From contig NZ_BONC01000023.1 in assembly GCF_016862515.1 (NCBI RefSeq), positions 1 through 64,000 on the forward strand: a stretch of 64,000 nt of DNA, given 5' to 3'. Shown here piece after piece: positions 63,469-64,000 of the stretch. This DNA comes from Asanoa iriomotensis. Its GTDB lineage: Bacteria; Actinomycetota; Actinomycetes; Mycobacteriales; Micromonosporaceae. How positions within the stretch are numbered: position 1 is the first letter of the stretch; each line of letters opens with the position of its first letter. The position numbers and the translations under genes are program-made. The notes beneath the pieces were generated by a model that saw only the letters and a program-made list of their open reading frames with translations, was not told the origin of the DNA and did not search any database.

Positions 63469-64000
63469 TGTAAACCAGCTTCCCGGCCCACGGGTCGCGG
63501 GCTGTCAGTGTGTAGGTCATTGGTGCGCTTTCGGTTCCGAGTTCGACGATCGAGGCTCGCGGGCCCAGCACCGCAGTGAGTTGCGTCGCCCTGCCCGCCA
63601 GGTCGATGCGCGTAACGATGCCAGGTGCGACGTGCACGGGCACCCCACGCAGACTCCCGGACATGTCGTGATGGACATGTCCGCAGAGCACGGCGCGCAC
63701 GTCCCTGGCCGCGACAGCGTCGGCGAGGGCCGCGGGATTGCGCAGCAGCAGGCGCGACAACGGGTGCCGTTCGAGCGCGATCGGGGGGTGGTGCAGGGCG
63801 ACGATCGTGCCGCGAGGCGCGTGCGTCTTGAGTAGATCGCGGAGCCACTCGACCTGGTCGGGTTCGATGAGGCCGTGGCCGGAACCGGGCACCAAGGTGT
63901 CCAGGGTAACGACCCGCAGACCCGCGATCTCGCTGACGGCCGCGCACGCGCCGGCGGGACCGCGGCCGGTGGCGACGTCATTGCCGTCTGCGCCCAGGTG
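63446..64000 (-). CDS. Calcineurin-like metallophosphoesterase (N-terminus outside window)
   Basis: The last 184 residues are visible. Metal ligands in LHHPP and CGHVHHD (GHxH motif) mark the cyclic-nucleotide-phosphodiesterase-like class, with LRVVTLDTLVPGSGHG. The segment where GNHD is expected reads DGNDVATGR, so the His may be changed. It overlaps the dehydratase by 23 bases. Confidence 0.85.
   Translation of the reverse strand, partial: HLGADGNDVATGRGPAGACAAVSEIAGLRVVTLDTLVPGSGHGLIEPDQVEWLRDLLKTHAPRGTIVALHHPPIALERHPLSRLLLRNPAALADAVAARDVRAVLCGHVHHDMSGSLRGVPVHVAPGIVTRIDLAGRATQLTAVLGPRASIVELGTESAPMTYTLTARDPWAGKLVYSVDAATI

Overview
The DNA is uniformly GC-rich, with GTG/TTG starts, 4-base ATGA/GTGA stop-start overlaps, AGGAGG-type ribosome sites, twin-arginine signals and SARP/AfsR, NarL, LacI and XRE regulators. 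This points to the chromosome of a filamentous or related high-GC actinomycete. I cannot name the genus. No rRNA, tRNA or CRISPR array was seen.

Layout. (1) 1-5.2 kb and 16.7-20.6 kb hold the same arrangement twice: a four-helix DUF6220-like protein overlapping a multicopper oxidase, divergent from a NarL-type histidine kinase/response regulator pair. (2) 5.1-11.4 kb: MerR/TetR regulators around a shared palindromic region, a redox operon (aldo/keto reductase, a shortened F420-type oxidoreductase, RidA), a GPP34 protein and a secreted TAP-like peptidase. (3) 11.4-16.6 kb: a 1077-residue NACHT membrane NTPase and an S9 peptidase. (4) 21.2-24.7 and 36.9-48.4 kb: a rhamnoside-use regulon with a GH106 enzyme, two GH78 alpha-L-rhamnosidases, a GH1 beta-glucosidase, an ABC sugar importer without its ATPase, and a LacI regulator. 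Both main promoters carry AACGTT-centred palindromes. (5) 27-34.2 kb: an accessory stretch with two copies of an 81-bp hairpin repeat, a serine recombinase relic, a PD-(D/E)XK nuclease, a large beta-helix membrane protein, two small overlapping lower-GC genes and an HflX-like relic. (6) 34.2-36.7 and 49.2-50.6 kb: two paralogous XRE/MmyB-type regulators, each beside an oxidoreductase; the second oxidoreductase is a wreck. (7) 51.3-54 kb: small regulators and the remains of a third two-component system. (8) 54.1-62.5 kb: a probable peptide (RiPP-type) biosynthetic operon.

The last region is the most unusual. A SARP-NB-ARC regulator is followed by an E1/ThiF-like enzyme with an N-terminal recognition-domain-like segment, a 23-codon ORF with a near-perfect ribosome site, a strong hairpin, a PqqD-like/M50 membrane metalloprotease, a DUF3105 protein, a DUF1399/GRDP-like protein, a 41-residue peptide, and a flavin monooxygenase whose start overlaps the peptide stop. 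The combination suggests a ribosomally made peptide that is adenylated or cyclised, oxidised and cleaved. No transporter, lanthionine synthetase, YcaO or radical SAM enzyme is visible, so it matches none of the standard RiPP classes I know.
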